NCBI GenBank assembly: GCA_018435605.1
Contig: JAHDNF010000006.1
Location: 186,001 to 250,000 of the forward strand
DNA: 64,000 bases
From: a bacterium
GTDB lineage: Bacteria; Auribacterota; Auribacteria; Auribacterales; Auribacteraceae
Reading direction: 5' to 3'
Positions 38,301 through 45,831 of the stretch are shown one piece after another. Within the stretch, counting starts at the first letter, position 1. Every line of letters begins with the position of its first letter. The position numbers and the translations under genes are program-made. Under the pieces are notes generated by a model. The model was not told the DNA's origin. It ran no database searches and saw only the letters and a program-made list of their open reading frames with translations.

Positions 38301-41300
38301 GGTTACAAGCGGCGATGTTACTGTTAATTCCCCAACTGCAATCGGTACTGCAACGCTTCTCAACTCGAAAGTCGATTTTCAGCCTGATACTACGCTTATT
38401 GTTTCCAGTTTGTCAGTTACGCAGAATTCTACACAATATGATAATTATGTTGTCAAACTCAAGCCGAATACCACGGTAGCAAATATTACAATGCAGGGGA
38501 TAAATACCTCATATCGTACTTATCTGCTCGTTGAAACAGGTGCAGTCGTAACCGGCACAATTGCCATGAACGGATACGCCTATCTGCACAATTACGGAGA
38601 TATAGGGTTACTTGAGAGAACAAATACGTATAATTCATTTTCTAATTGGAGTACCGGTTCCGTGACATTGGCTAATCTTAATCTTAACTCATATGATTAT
38701 ATACTTTACGGCGGTACGGTAAACATCGTTGATACATCTACGATGAATTTGTTAACCGGAAGCACCCTTGAAATGAATACGCTTAATCGGGTGCAGGTTG
38801 GAAGCGCTCGTATTTATAACAGTGCTACATTAACCCATGCTTCAAATACGTCAGTTAAAGAATCTATAGTCAATATTCATTGTACAGGCAATTTTACAAT
38901 TGATTCCGGCGGGCAAGTAGATGTGAGCTATAAAGGTTATTCGTCAGGGAATGGTCCTGGGGCAGGAGAAAACGCAAATTCTACGGTTAGTAACAGCTAT
39001 AAAGGCGGCGGCGGCGGCGCTTATGGCGGAAAAGGCGGTGATTCGCAGTATGCCTCATCGTATGGCGGTTACGGCGGAAATGTCTACGGTGATGCGGCTA
39101 ATCCGATGGACTTTGGTTCAGGAGGCGGCACAGGTTATATTAATACTAATCCGTATTACGGCGGAGCCGGTGGCGGTCTTGTTCTGTTGACCGTTGACGG
39201 TACATTGACAGTCAACGGTTATATCCGCGCCAACGGACAGAATCCACCGAGCGGAGCTAATTATGCTTCCGGCGGTAGCGGAGCCGGCGGCGGTATCAAT
39301 ATAAGCGCCAATGCTATAGTCGGGTCTAGTTCTTCATATATCGAGGCAAATGGAGGCACTTACAATACTTCCAGTTACCGCAACGGCGGCGGCGGCGGCG
39401 GGCGTATTCATATCGGTTATCAGACATTTACTTACAGCGGTACAATCAGGGCAAATAAAGGCACGTCATATTCACCCAACAACGCTCAAAACGGAACTGT
39501 TGATGTAGCGGCCGATCCTGCGGGAGTCATTGTGATATCCGCGGTTCCTTCTTCTTTGTATGCGAACAGCGATGAGGTGTCTATCATAACGGCAGGTCCG
39601 GTAAAAGATTCTATCGGCCAGCCTGTAGATGACGGCACAGAGGTTACAATATCATCAACCGGCGCAGAGATTGTCGATGCGATTGACGTCAATCCTCTAT
39701 TGGACGGAATTCAGTTGTATACTGTTGGCGGCAATGTGACCTTCGGATTGCAGGCGGTACAAGGAACTGATCCCGGAACAGTCGTTGTTGAAGTACGGTC
39801 TGTTGTGGGTACTGCTTACGGTTCGAAAAACATACCGATCATTGTAGGCAATCCTGTAGGAATAATTACCCTATATGCAACCCCTGAACAACTTATAGCT
39901 AACGGTACATCAACCACTACAATAACCAGCGGTGTGATTACAGACGAATTCGGCAATCCGGTTCCGGCTGGAGTTTACATAACTATTTATAGTTCTGCAG
40001 GTACAATAACAACCCCGGACGCCACCGGTACTATAGCTGGCAGACAGGTTGTTACACAGGCAGACGGTACTATTTCGTTTGTTCTTCGAAGTAGTTCGAC
40101 TACGGGTACGGCTAATATTACTGCGGATTCTCATCAAGGTTCGGCGCATGGGGAAATTAGTGTGGATATGGTGGCGGGCGATCCTGATAAACTGATTGTA
40201 CTTATTCCCGGAGAAACTTTTTCAAAAGGATCGTCGACAGGAAAAACCGGCACGCCGACAATGCTTCCTGCAGGTACAAATCGAACTGTAACTGTTATGA
40301 TAGTGGACGCATGGAACAATAGAGTTATATCTTCAACCGGATTGGTCGAGCTGGTGTCGAGTCAGGAATTTTCAACAGTGTCGCCTTCTCAACAGGTTTT
40401 CGACGGGCTTACCGGCACAATGACTTTCAGCGTTACCGAGGTTATTGCGGCTACCGGTTTGACTTTGGGGGTCAATTATCTTGACGATGCCGGCTTAAGT
40501 ACGGTTAGCGCGCAGTACACGATACAGGCCGCTCCGCCTGCTAATATGCAGATCATTTTGCCGGGCGAGTCGGTCTATCCCGGTTCGCCTGCCGGAAAAA
40601 GCGGATCACCGCATTATCAGCGGTTTGGCCAACCGTTTTGGATAACGGTAAATATTGTTGACGAATATTTTAACAAGGTTCCTGGGCGTTCCGATCTGGT
40701 TACTTTGACAAGTAATGCTACCAGCGCAACATTGCCTCAACCGAATTTGAGCAATGGTTCCGCGTATTGTTCTGTGACGATATCCGATCTTGGATTCGGC
40801 AAAATATTGACCGCATCGGTTGCCGCTGGAACTGTTAGTGATGGAAACAGTTCATCGTTCGGAGTTTTTAATTCTCTTCCATCGATATTGTCGGTTTATC
40901 CTGCGCAGTCCCAGCCGGGAATCAACAAGATTATTACCATATCCGGCGACGAATTTGCCGACGGCGCTGTTGTGGAAATATCGGGCGGAGGCATAGAAGT
41001 TACAAATGTTCATTTTGTTGATCAGACCCAGTTGATAGTGACAATTTACGTTCAACCGACAGCGTCTATAGGGTTGCGTGACATAAGGGTAATCAATCCT
41101 GATATGGCAGACTGTATGGCTACCGATGTGTTTGAAGTCCGTGACGACGAGCCGCCGGTTATATCTAACCTGTCTATTCCCGCGGGCGCAACGGTGGGCG
41201 ATATTGTTACAATATCCTTTGATGTCAACGAGTTGTTGGGTTCTGCGCCTGTTGTAACTATAGCCGGATACAACGCGACATATCAAAGCGGTACAGGCGG

Positions 41301-44292
41301 TTTGCATTACACATATACTTACAGCGTGAATGGTTCGGAGAACACTGGTTATGTGCCTGTTTACGTTACGGTACAGGATTTTGTAGGGCATGTAGGTTAT
41401 GCGGCAGGCCATCTAATATTCGATTTTTATCCTCCTGTGATAGTTTTAAAGAATATAGATCCTTCGGTTATATCTCCTAACGGTGATTTTCTGGATGATA
41501 TGGCATACATCAGTTTTACATGGAGCGACGAAAGCAATGATTTCGTCGTGCTTGTGGAAATCTTCAGCGGGTTGACGCCGGTTAAGGTTTTATGGGACGG
41601 TCCTGTAAACGGTAAATTTTTCTCAAGGTCGTGGGATGGTACGAACGACATAGGCAATCCCGTTCCGAACGGTAATTATCTGATCAAGGTAACTATCTAC
41701 GATCCGGCGGACAATTCGGTAAGTCAACAGATCGGTACGGTGAGTGTAGATTATACGGCCAACCAGCAACCGTACATAATATTTACCAAGGAAGTTCAAT
41801 TCGCGACAGTAGGCAACGATTTTTATGTGTTGCCTATCTCCTTGACGAACAACGATATGTTTGCCGCTCATTCTTTGACCTTGCTTGATGTGATCAATAC
41901 GGATAGCTCCGTGTATGTATCGTTTCTTGATGATCCGTTTCAGGTTACTATCGGCCCCCAGCAGGTGGATACGGTAGACCTGTATGTCGATTCCAATAAT
42001 CCGGATTCCGACAGGGTTGATGTTCAACTGCGGCTTGTCAATGAATTGAACGATCAGGTAGATTACTCGAACCTTAGAATTTATATGAACCCTGTACCGA
42101 AACCGGATCTGGTTGTTAACACGCAGGATATTTCATTCGATCCTAAAAATCCTTCAGCCGGATCGAACGTGACGATATCCGTGACTGTGAGAAATGTGGG
42201 CAATGAGATAGCGACGAATATCCCTGTAAGGTTCACCAGTTTCGGATCTTTAATAGGATCGGGAGTAGTAACAATTTCATCGCTGGAGGCCGGAGCAGAA
42301 GTCACTGTGGATACAACCGTCAGTTTTGCTACTGCGGGTATGAAATTGATCAGCATAGACGTTGATCCCGATGACATTATAGACGAACTTGACGATTTCA
42401 ATAACTCTACTAACAAAATGCTGTTTGTCGGCAATATTCCGCTATTGAGCGGCGGTATTCGGGTATTGGCGCAGATGAACTCGACCATACCCGCCGGAAG
42501 TCGTGTCAGCATTTCTGGAACAGCTACTTATTCGTTGTTGGTAAACGGAGTTCCGAATTATGATTATGTGGTTAAGGGCGGATCGGTTTTTATAGATGTC
42601 AAGAATCTAAATGGAGATGTTATACTGCATCAGGGCGGTTGGTTTACTAATGTTGACGGTAAATTCAACCTGTCGTTCACAATGCCGGCGATATTCGGTC
42701 ACGGCGATTACGTATTGGTGAGAATATCGGTAACCGACTATACATTTATCGGAAGAATACAGTTATCCGCCATGGTTTATGAAGAACTTCCCGTTACCCC
42801 GAATGTAACTTTGAGTTCACCGGATATAGACGGCGATGGAATTGCAAATTTTGAAGATCCGGACATTGACGGCGACGGCATCCTAAACGAATATGACGAT
42901 GATATGGATGGCGACGGCATCCCCAATGATTTGGATATGGTTATGCTCGGTCCGATTACCGGTGATCCGGATATAGACGGCGACGGCATACCCAATTACT
43001 ACGATGACGATATAGACGGTGACGGAATTCCTAACTCTACAGATCCAACTCCCTATGGAAACAGTGCGTTTTACGGCGGCGGATGGGGCGGTGGTTTTTC
43101 ATCAGGGGGCAGTGGGTTTTATTCTGGCTCAGGGTACAACGGCGGACGCGGTCAATATTTCACTTCGTCCGGAGGTGGTGGATTCGCAGGTATTTACATA
43201 CCGTCCGGAGGCAAGATATTCACCGGTACAGGTGAAAGCGTCAGCGGTTATCAGGGCGATCCATTACCGCTGGATTCCAGTATGTTCGATGCATATACCC
43301 ATTCTCAGGATATAGCGTTCAGCAACAACAATCCTCAGCTTGGTGAAGAGATCACTATTTCTTGTATTATATGGGCTGACGGTTATGGCTTCAGAGAAAA
43401 TATTCCGGTTTCATTTTATGAGATTTATCCGGCATTAGGCGTTCAGAAAATAGGCTCAACGCAATATATACAATCATTATATGCCGGATATAACGCTTTG
43501 GCGATGATAGGATGGCAAAATTTTCATGAAGGCGTTTATATTATGGAAGTAGCAATGGATGAAGGTTTTACGGATGCCAATAATAAAAATAACGCGGCGA
43601 CGCGGGCGTTGATCGTCGGACAGCTCAATCAACTGCTTGATGTGGTTATAAATCTGCCGATTGAAGACATGACATATTTGGCCTTGAAAGACAATATCCA
43701 AGTTAATTTTGAGGTATGGAGCGGTGTCGATATGTTGTCGCCTGATGATTTAGACACGTTGGTGCTGACGTGTTCCGATTCGTTGGCGCTGGTTTCCGAT
43801 ATTGTAGTGGTGAAAAACGGTGAATTGGAAAGCGGTTCTTTCAACCCGGCGAATAATGTGTTTACGGTTCAGATGCGTGCGCCGCTACCTGTCGGCGATC
43901 CTGTCGGCGATTTATATCCGGGTACAATGCAGGTAATTGCCCAGAGAATAGATAACGATACGGTTCTCAACGGTTCGGATGATGTGGATGTAAACTTGAC
44001 AGCCGGCTCCGAGCCGCCGGAGTCTATAAATCTCTTTGCTACAAGTTATGCGGTGCAGGTCACATGGCCGCAGGCTGGTCAGGTAAATCGGTACAGGGTA
44101 TACCGTGACGATGTACCTCTGGCGGATGTTGAGGGTACGCAAATAGGCGGTGTATATTCATATATAGATTATTATGTCATACGCGGAGAAACATATTCAT
44201 ACTTTGTTACTTCCTATGATGCTAACGGAAAAGAAGGCATTGTGACATCGCCGGTTTCAACGGTAACGATACCGACGCGCGATCGAAGATAA
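29335..44292 (+). CDS. Giant secreted glycine-module adhesin-like protein, 4,985 residues
   Basis: This single uninterrupted frame of 15 kb has a clear start (AAAGGAG 5 bases upstream) and a signal peptide ending in ALAA. Residues about 30-3390 are eight modules of roughly 400-450 residues. Each module is a beta-solenoid-like part rich in T, N, S and V, then a glycine-rich block (GGGGGAYG, GSGGG, NGxIxANG, GGGGGGGR, GGAGTIYI). After these come invasin/Big-type Ig domains (about 3390-3845), an IPT/TIG domain (about 3846), FlgD-like and other Ig folds, a CARDB domain (about 4256), and Asp-rich calcium repeats DIDGDGIPN (about 4495-4576). The rest is a short Gly-rich linker, a second CARDB-like domain and a C-terminal fibronectin III domain. 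No membrane anchor or autotransporter barrel is visible. It is likely a very long surface fibre or adhesin. Confidence 0.9.
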   Translation: MHQKNLGQGGSALLGLVLLFLFFCGNALAADLQLNGTTTTIDSVRSQVQGTNNSGTTSVGVANGSLFTAGSKILIITMQGAQAGQYEFNTISSINTNTLNLQTSLANTYNTNAQVIEVTEYDNVAITNSSILTCSEWNGATGGVLVLKATNLTLDSSSFIDVTGKGFLTSTGLGAGLNVTGSSGGGGGAYGGDGSDGFTANYGGAGYGIIHMPLIMGSAGGRNTTYARDGGKGGGIIFIQLSGTATINGTVKSDGQNPPVATTYTGGGGAGGSVLIMCSEITGSNNNSYITANGGGMTSDTYRGGGGGGGRVAIHCDSNKFNYPADADIQTYGGRGYNGVYGGAGTIYIKEGTDENLHIVSPDNNCDLTKLEQDGADIAINVMYVEWARIDYRNFEGCTIFDIRNSDLTLNLANPAVFDSIVFSVDLTGARTCILGSNVTAQTVTVAGLDTSNHAVLQLQTGVLINDKINLNGYTTLTNGIVMEDPVAVNLSNNDNDITNSSGAHIRFATLEMGTGSAFTNSGTAEVLGDTIVIGSGSVYQGAGSFSDSNNNMTVQAGGTFISQSVNPYYFDTVVIQTGATLTHSNNVSTQAYTLNFQCSGDFTIEEGVNIDLSGRGYNNTYGPGAGQLAYRRTSGSSGSANYYHGGGGGAYGADGGNGTPVSTTFGSGGTRYGSIINPVHIGSGGGNGVRQYTASGTTSISTTYLNAGNGGGAFIANVGGTFTCNSSINVNGTNATQYNNNAGGGGGSGGSINITATDFVSSNPLVVFQANGGSRYSSTSGSYGGGGSGGRIALKATNSYLFSGNITAYGGDGYRKGGTGTIYIKKGTAENLYITSDALDANRPYSYIDETGVLMQGELLDINSSDVQISVPLSCNTVSILDSRTNATTSSGINIGSLSIQTTQSRYSQLDMTASSGTVVIGSAALQGISTSYQSILRLPNTITHVSEIALGGYTGFYNYGTVDLCVLSNIDNDIYNYNPGHITFESLTIASSSYFFTSGTFDVIDDNMVIESGGHYRSQLAGSVPLANVLIKTGASVTQGQSTTTNIYKTMFSCTGDFTLESGATINVNACGYPNASGPGAGTSINQNSRGGGGGAYGGRGSNGYSNNPGGVEYDTIVNPTEPGSGGGDNTYSTASRGGYGGGAVIIQAEGNITVNGIIYANGENAYAGGTTRSGGGGSGGCINLNAPNIAIGSSSQLQAIGGNRDGTYYGGGGGGGRIALICSALDYQGSINISGGTGYYMQGGAGTMYIKDATTEKILVQGSNVTQDLTVIDDNNEPDPLNLDLLEVSSVNLLLLSVTQCDRLNVINSVVNVNPIVTMTIPTVDIAVNTSSVNRRTIFGGLLNAGDVSVQGYNTSYHAELELQNGSNILSSLITTGYTEIINNTTINLPSTYTMSGIDNDITNYGTVILPTFIVSSSSYVKNAGSILPVDTDLTIQSGGVYSFMKSGQDTFTDVTILSGGIMTHEQNTGAGYKVNLLCTGDLFVAGSVDVSQKGYIEVQGPGSGTNATTTNTGGSGGGHGGEGGKGVSNISGGMSYGSIMNPSTYGSGGGSNTSSPAQLGGDGGGIIHIEVQGTATINGTVKADGEKAPTTATYRSGGGGAAGSIKLTSDVLDGSGSIQANGGAYFGVNCYGGGGGGGRIAVYTASSNSFSGSYLAQGGQGYYGYAAPGTIYINNNGIQNFLIKNSGMSDGAKTIVTADGDSPSEFFLMDISNAIVEVNKFTSAVTLNSLNSNLIISVANSCDIETLTYILNAAVSSRNLQLPASTTLSSLTLQGYNSSNRAIATLPNGVEITSDITLNGNVTLNNYTTINLPNTFYINGTSNIINNYGHITFATLNLASTSLFNYGTVIILDKILTIESGSTYYITGQMPEPDYDLIIETGGTYVSRLADSVHFKNVTVYSGATMTHDPNTNTPQNKLAITCSGDFILASGAVIDVTGKGYTYDQGPGKGTMSPSASYGGGGAGYGGNGSMGYLNIAGGTAFGSINDPTYLGSGGGSTVNGSYGTGSAGGGAVDLNIAGTLTLNGTIRANGANVTSYNGSRCGGGGSGGSVKLVAATITGTETGARIEAKGGNKYSGSYYGGGGGGGRVALIADNICSYAGQFDLSGGDGYYQYGGAGTVYIHDSVSTHIKVIAVAATGERDITPLTDMSVPTEVETYEIKWANVQLTRLSACSEMDIVNSDVTINTASDCTIDALFMKVVAGAFNNRLLTCEPNTIINNATIVGYSTARQARITFKNGARILDRLETNGYTTVYNYTSINLPADYIRSGLDNDIYNYQTGSIVLPTLTLTANSYVQNFNDILPVDNNLTIDQNGTYDIAKNTQLTFVDVIVNGVLTHTQGTGQGYVANITCSNLTVGATGSIDVSNRGYVRSEGPGAGQNVHSTSNYVSGSGAGHGAQGSEGYNGLAGGAPYGSIVNPVLYGSGGGTNTARSTDGYGGSGGGVVLLNVANTLLVNGYIKANGQTAPAYYGGGGAGGSINITTGSFNGSGTIEANGGDRNTASSSYRPGSGAGGRIAIYCATKGYTGNVNAYAGLGYFGLAGAGTIYENIDGYTAMYIKNNAANNRNDTVINNDYQSPVTLDEFFAEHSTVNIQNMSSCTQMTINSATITFTSTPDLGTVTMQGTNSTYRAGLTLPEYSTVTLLILNNYCILNNSGLIELAHFNGNYVNLTNTATGEITFPVLDLNNYSEFRSYGTYTIQDSDMIVGPYSTYICTSNDQVVFDDLTIEGYGKITHLANTGQALARVNIRCTGNLTVLPNGSFDATGMGYSAGNGPGKGSNATSASYGGGGAGYGAYGNEGNSNVPGGIVYGSISDPLDLGSGGGSNTYSNYLGGSGGGAVVLVVDGTLTLNGFINVNGNQPVNNVTANGGGGSGGSVNITADIVAGTNSSAYIRANGANNYSTSNNGGGGAGGRIAVKCNAYTYIGSINTYGGSGRIAGADYRAGAGTIYKEINGEVAVEIINDSNYYITQTPITGIQLIDTLTVTSGDVTVNSPTAIGTATLLNSKVDFQPDTTLIVSSLSVTQNSTQYDNYVVKLKPNTTVANITMQGINTSYRTYLLVETGAVVTGTIAMNGYAYLHNYGDIGLLERTNTYNSFSNWSTGSVTLANLNLNSYDYILYGGTVNIVDTSTMNLLTGSTLEMNTLNRVQVGSARIYNSATLTHASNTSVKESIVNIHCTGNFTIDSGGQVDVSYKGYSSGNGPGAGENANSTVSNSYKGGGGGAYGGKGGDSQYASSYGGYGGNVYGDAANPMDFGSGGGTGYINTNPYYGGAGGGLVLLTVDGTLTVNGYIRANGQNPPSGANYASGGSGAGGGINISANAIVGSSSSYIEANGGTYNTSSYRNGGGGGGRIHIGYQTFTYSGTIRANKGTSYSPNNAQNGTVDVAADPAGVIVISAVPSSLYANSDEVSIITAGPVKDSIGQPVDDGTEVTISSTGAEIVDAIDVNPLLDGIQLYTVGGNVTFGLQAVQGTDPGTVVVEVRSVVGTAYGSKNIPIIVGNPVGIITLYATPEQLIANGTSTTTITSGVITDEFGNPVPAGVYITIYSSAGTITTPDATGTIAGRQVVTQADGTISFVLRSSSTTGTANITADSHQGSAHGEISVDMVAGDPDKLIVLIPGETFSKGSSTGKTGTPTMLPAGTNRTVTVMIVDAWNNRVISSTGLVELVSSQEFSTVSPSQQVFDGLTGTMTFSVTEVIAATGLTLGVNYLDDAGLSTVSAQYTIQAAPPANMQIILPGESVYPGSPAGKSGSPHYQRFGQPFWITVNIVDEYFNKVPGRSDLVTLTSNATSATLPQPNLSNGSAYCSVTISDLGFGKILTASVAAGTVSDGNSSSFGVFNSLPSILSVYPAQSQPGINKIITISGDEFADGAVVEISGGGIEVTNVHFVDQTQLIVTIYVQPTASIGLRDIRVINPDMADCMATDVFEVRDDEPPVISNLSIPAGATVGDIVTISFDVNELLGSAPVVTIAGYNATYQSGTGGLHYTYTYSVNGSENTGYVPVYVTVQDFVGHVGYAAGHLIFDFYPPVIVLKNIDPSVISPNGDFLDDMAYISFTWSDESNDFVVLVEIFSGLTPVKVLWDGPVNGKFFSRSWDGTNDIGNPVPNGNYLIKVTIYDPADNSVSQQIGTVSVDYTANQQPYIIFTKEVQFATVGNDFYVLPISLTNNDMFAAHSLTLLDVINTDSSVYVSFLDDPFQVTIGPQQVDTVDLYVDSNNPDSDRVDVQLRLVNELNDQVDYSNLRIYMNPVPKPDLVVNTQDISFDPKNPSAGSNVTISVTVRNVGNEIATNIPVRFTSFGSLIGSGVVTISSLEAGAEVTVDTTVSFATAGMKLISIDVDPDDIIDELDDFNNSTNKMLFVGNIPLLSGGIRVLAQMNSTIPAGSRVSISGTATYSLLVNGVPNYDYVVKGGSVFIDVKNLNGDVILHQGGWFTNVDGKFNLSFTMPAIFGHGDYVLVRISVTDYTFIGRIQLSAMVYEELPVTPNVTLSSPDIDGDGIANFEDPDIDGDGILNEYDDDMDGDGIPNDLDMVMLGPITGDPDIDGDGIPNYYDDDIDGDGIPNSTDPTPYGNSAFYGGGWGGGFSSGGSGFYSGSGYNGGRGQYFTSSGGGGFAGIYIPSGGKIFTGTGESVSGYQGDPLPLDSSMFDAYTHSQDIAFSNNNPQLGEEITISCIIWADGYGFRENIPVSFYEIYPALGVQKIGSTQYIQSLYAGYNALAMIGWQNFHEGVYIMEVAMDEGFTDANNKNNAATRALIVGQLNQLLDVVINLPIEDMTYLALKDNIQVNFEVWSGVDMLSPDDLDTLVLTCSDSLALVSDIVVVKNGELESGSFNPANNVFTVQMRAPLPVGDPVGDLYPGTMQVIAQRIDNDTVLNGSDDVDVNLTAGSEPPESINLFATSYAVQVTWPQAGQVNRYRVYRDDVPLADVEGTQIGGVYSYIDYYVIRGETYSYFVTSYDANGKEGIVTSPVSTVTIPTRDRR
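29870..39500 (+). repeat. Eight glycine-rich modules inside the giant gene
   Basis: The glycine block of each module begins near 29880, 31270, 32610, 33890, 35223, 36520, 37708 and 39004, a spacing of 1.2-1.4 kb. The poly-Gly codons form GGC trinucleotide runs, for example at 30241-30263, 32971-32993, 34241-34260, 35591-35613 and 39384-39404. These runs are nearly identical in DNA between modules and embedded in less conserved sequence. They are plausible sites for slippage or module recombination without loss of frame. Confidence 0.85.
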
Positions 44293-44325
44293 TAAATATT
44301 ATATATCTACATACAGGAGGAAATG

Positions 44326-45318
44326 ATGAACAGAACAAAGTTAGTATTAACGATCCTGATAATCGGATGTTGTTATTGTCGAAATGTATCGGGCGCTCCG
44401 ACAATTTCAGCGACTTTCGGAGCGGACGGCGAATCCGGTATTTATTTTGATACGTCTTATAATGTATTTTCGAATGAAGCTCAAACGTCAACCCCCGGCA
44501 TCAATTTTGCCGGTGCAGGCGGGGTTGGCGTATCACTGGCGCAGGTATTTGAATTTGACGCGGCGGTGTCGACATCTCTATCTTATGGAGAGGGTTATTT
44601 CATTACTGAAACAGATTATGCGGCCATTACCGGTATTACTGTAACACCGATGTATACCGATATCACCCCTGCTCAAACAGGGTTAAGCTATGTTTTACAG
44701 CATTATACGATTGCGAATCTGACATCATCTGCCTTGAGCAGTATCTGGTTTATAAGTTATGTCAATGCTGATCTTATGCGGGCAAGCGCTGGCACTAACC
44801 CGCCACAGCGTGTCGGGTTGCTCAATGATGAAAAAATCACGTTGTCCGCTGTTGCCGGTAGCAGTCTGCAAAATTTATCTGTACGGCAGTATCAAAACGA
44901 TGGAACTGAGTTGTATGCACAAGCTGTTATGTATCATAACGGGTTGTCTGCGGTTGATGCGTATATGATAGCCGGACCCGGTACTCCCAGCGGCGGAGCG
45001 GATTATATATATAATCAGATTATACATAACGGAGCATCGAATTTTACAGACGCATTGCCGTTTTATGGTAGCGGGGAACCGGTCGAGTATTCCGTTCAAG
45101 CTGAATACGCTTTTGCTTTGGCGTTCGATATAGGCACGCTAAGTCCCGGAGAAGCGGTGCAAATAGTGGTTGCGCTATCTACTGAAGATGGAAATTTTGC
45201 GGAAGGATTTTTTTTCAACGAGTATCCGTCTTTATTCATACCTGAACCGTTGACAATTATTATGTTGCTTTTGTCTGTCGGAGCCGTCCGACTGCGGACA
45301 CTCGGCAGGCATTCTTGA
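44326..45318 (+). CDS. PEP-CTERM surface protein of unknown function
   Basis: This 330-residue exported protein has a signal peptide of about 25 residues and a beta-rich mature domain with no recognised catalytic motif. The C-terminus is a PEP-CTERM tag: FIPEPLTIIMLLLSVG, then a basic end RLRTLGRHS. An exosortase elsewhere in the genome would cleave it. I chose the second of two adjacent ATGs (44326), because GGAGG at 44316-44320 is then 5 bases away rather than 2. It starts 33 bases after the giant gene with no terminator between, so it is probably co-transcribed. It may be a partner or an attachment factor of the giant protein. Confidence 0.8.
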   Translation: MNRTKLVLTILIIGCCYCRNVSGAPTISATFGADGESGIYFDTSYNVFSNEAQTSTPGINFAGAGGVGVSLAQVFEFDAAVSTSLSYGEGYFITETDYAAITGITVTPMYTDITPAQTGLSYVLQHYTIANLTSSALSSIWFISYVNADLMRASAGTNPPQRVGLLNDEKITLSAVAGSSLQNLSVRQYQNDGTELYAQAVMYHNGLSAVDAYMIAGPGTPSGGADYIYNQIIHNGASNFTDALPFYGSGEPVEYSVQAEYAFALAFDIGTLSPGEAVQIVVALSTEDGNFAEGFFFNEYPSLFIPEPLTIIMLLLSVGAVRLRTLGRHS

Positions 45319-45578
45319 TATTGCCCGTGTTATAATCGCATACGCCGGTTTTGGCGCTCTATGGCAACAGGTAGAAGACTTGTATGTAGCAACCAGTTGA
45401 ATTCATGCCAGAAATTTGCCGTTGTCAAACGGCTACGTTTAATCAATCGTGAAATACCATCCGTAAGTACTAGTGAGTTTTATTATTATATCATAATCAA
45501 TCTATATATGGCTATAAAACTTTTACTATTAGGTTGGAATACCTTTTGTCAAGATTGCTCACTTGAAAATGCCCCGTC

Positions 45579-45608
45579 TTGACATTCGAGGTAGTTTTAT
45601 GCTAAAAT
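45579..45608 (+). promoter_or_regulatory. Predicted promoter of the second giant gene
   Basis: A perfect -35 TTGACA (45579-45584) and a -10 TAAAAT (45603-45608) are 18 bases apart, with TGC directly before the -10. The predicted leader is about 215 bases long. Confidence 0.65.
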
Positions 45609-45623
45609 ATATTACGAAAAATG

Positions 45624-45643
45624 AAAGTTTTTTAGGAAACTTT
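45624..45643 (+). other. Small leader hairpin
   Basis: AAAGTTT (45624-45630) and AAACTTT (45637-45643) pair around a six-base loop, close to the predicted 5' end of the mRNA. Hairpins at a 5' end can protect long messages from decay. No known motif is recognised. Confidence 0.35.
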
Positions 45644-45831
45644 GACAAATCTGAAAAAGGTCGTTGCGAGTCGTCAAAGATGGACGGATTGCTTCGAAAG
45701 TTTTGTTCGCAATAACTCGTTTCCGGTTTGAAAAGTTCCTAAATATTAATCAAACATCCGGTAATAACGAAATATGCCGTTATGATACCAAGAGGATGTT
45801 GTATTACTTTAGATTGGAGAATAGAAACGTC

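Larger units (their letters stand above)
45319..45831 (+). other. Intergenic region with promoter and leader of the second giant gene
   Basis: This stretch of about 510 bases has no supported gene. A 73-codon frame at 45361-45582 has no ribosome site and no family resemblance. The only structured elements are a near-consensus promoter at 45579-45608 and a small hairpin at 45624-45643 in the resulting leader. The first 250 bases are AT-rich with nothing I can identify. Confidence 0.6.

Noticed and set aside
30241-39404. GGC-rich recurring blocks as a CRISPR or minisatellite array
   Set aside because: The spacing is over 1 kb, the blocks are in frame, and they encode glycine modules of a protein. 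There is no repeat-spacer pattern.
40852-41412. 186-codon minus-strand frame inside the 15 kb giant gene
   Set aside because: It is antisense to a continuous, domain-rich coding frame and looks like a mirror of biased codons.
6574-44292. Giant open frames as assembly artefacts
   Set aside because: They keep one frame over 7-15 kb with coherent domain order, signal peptides, ribosome sites or promoters, and two are full-length paralogues of each other.
45361-45582. 73-codon frame in the gap before the second giant
   Set aside because: It has no ribosome site and no signal or domain, its composition is like the surrounding AT-rich spacer, and the next gene's -35 box overlaps its end.
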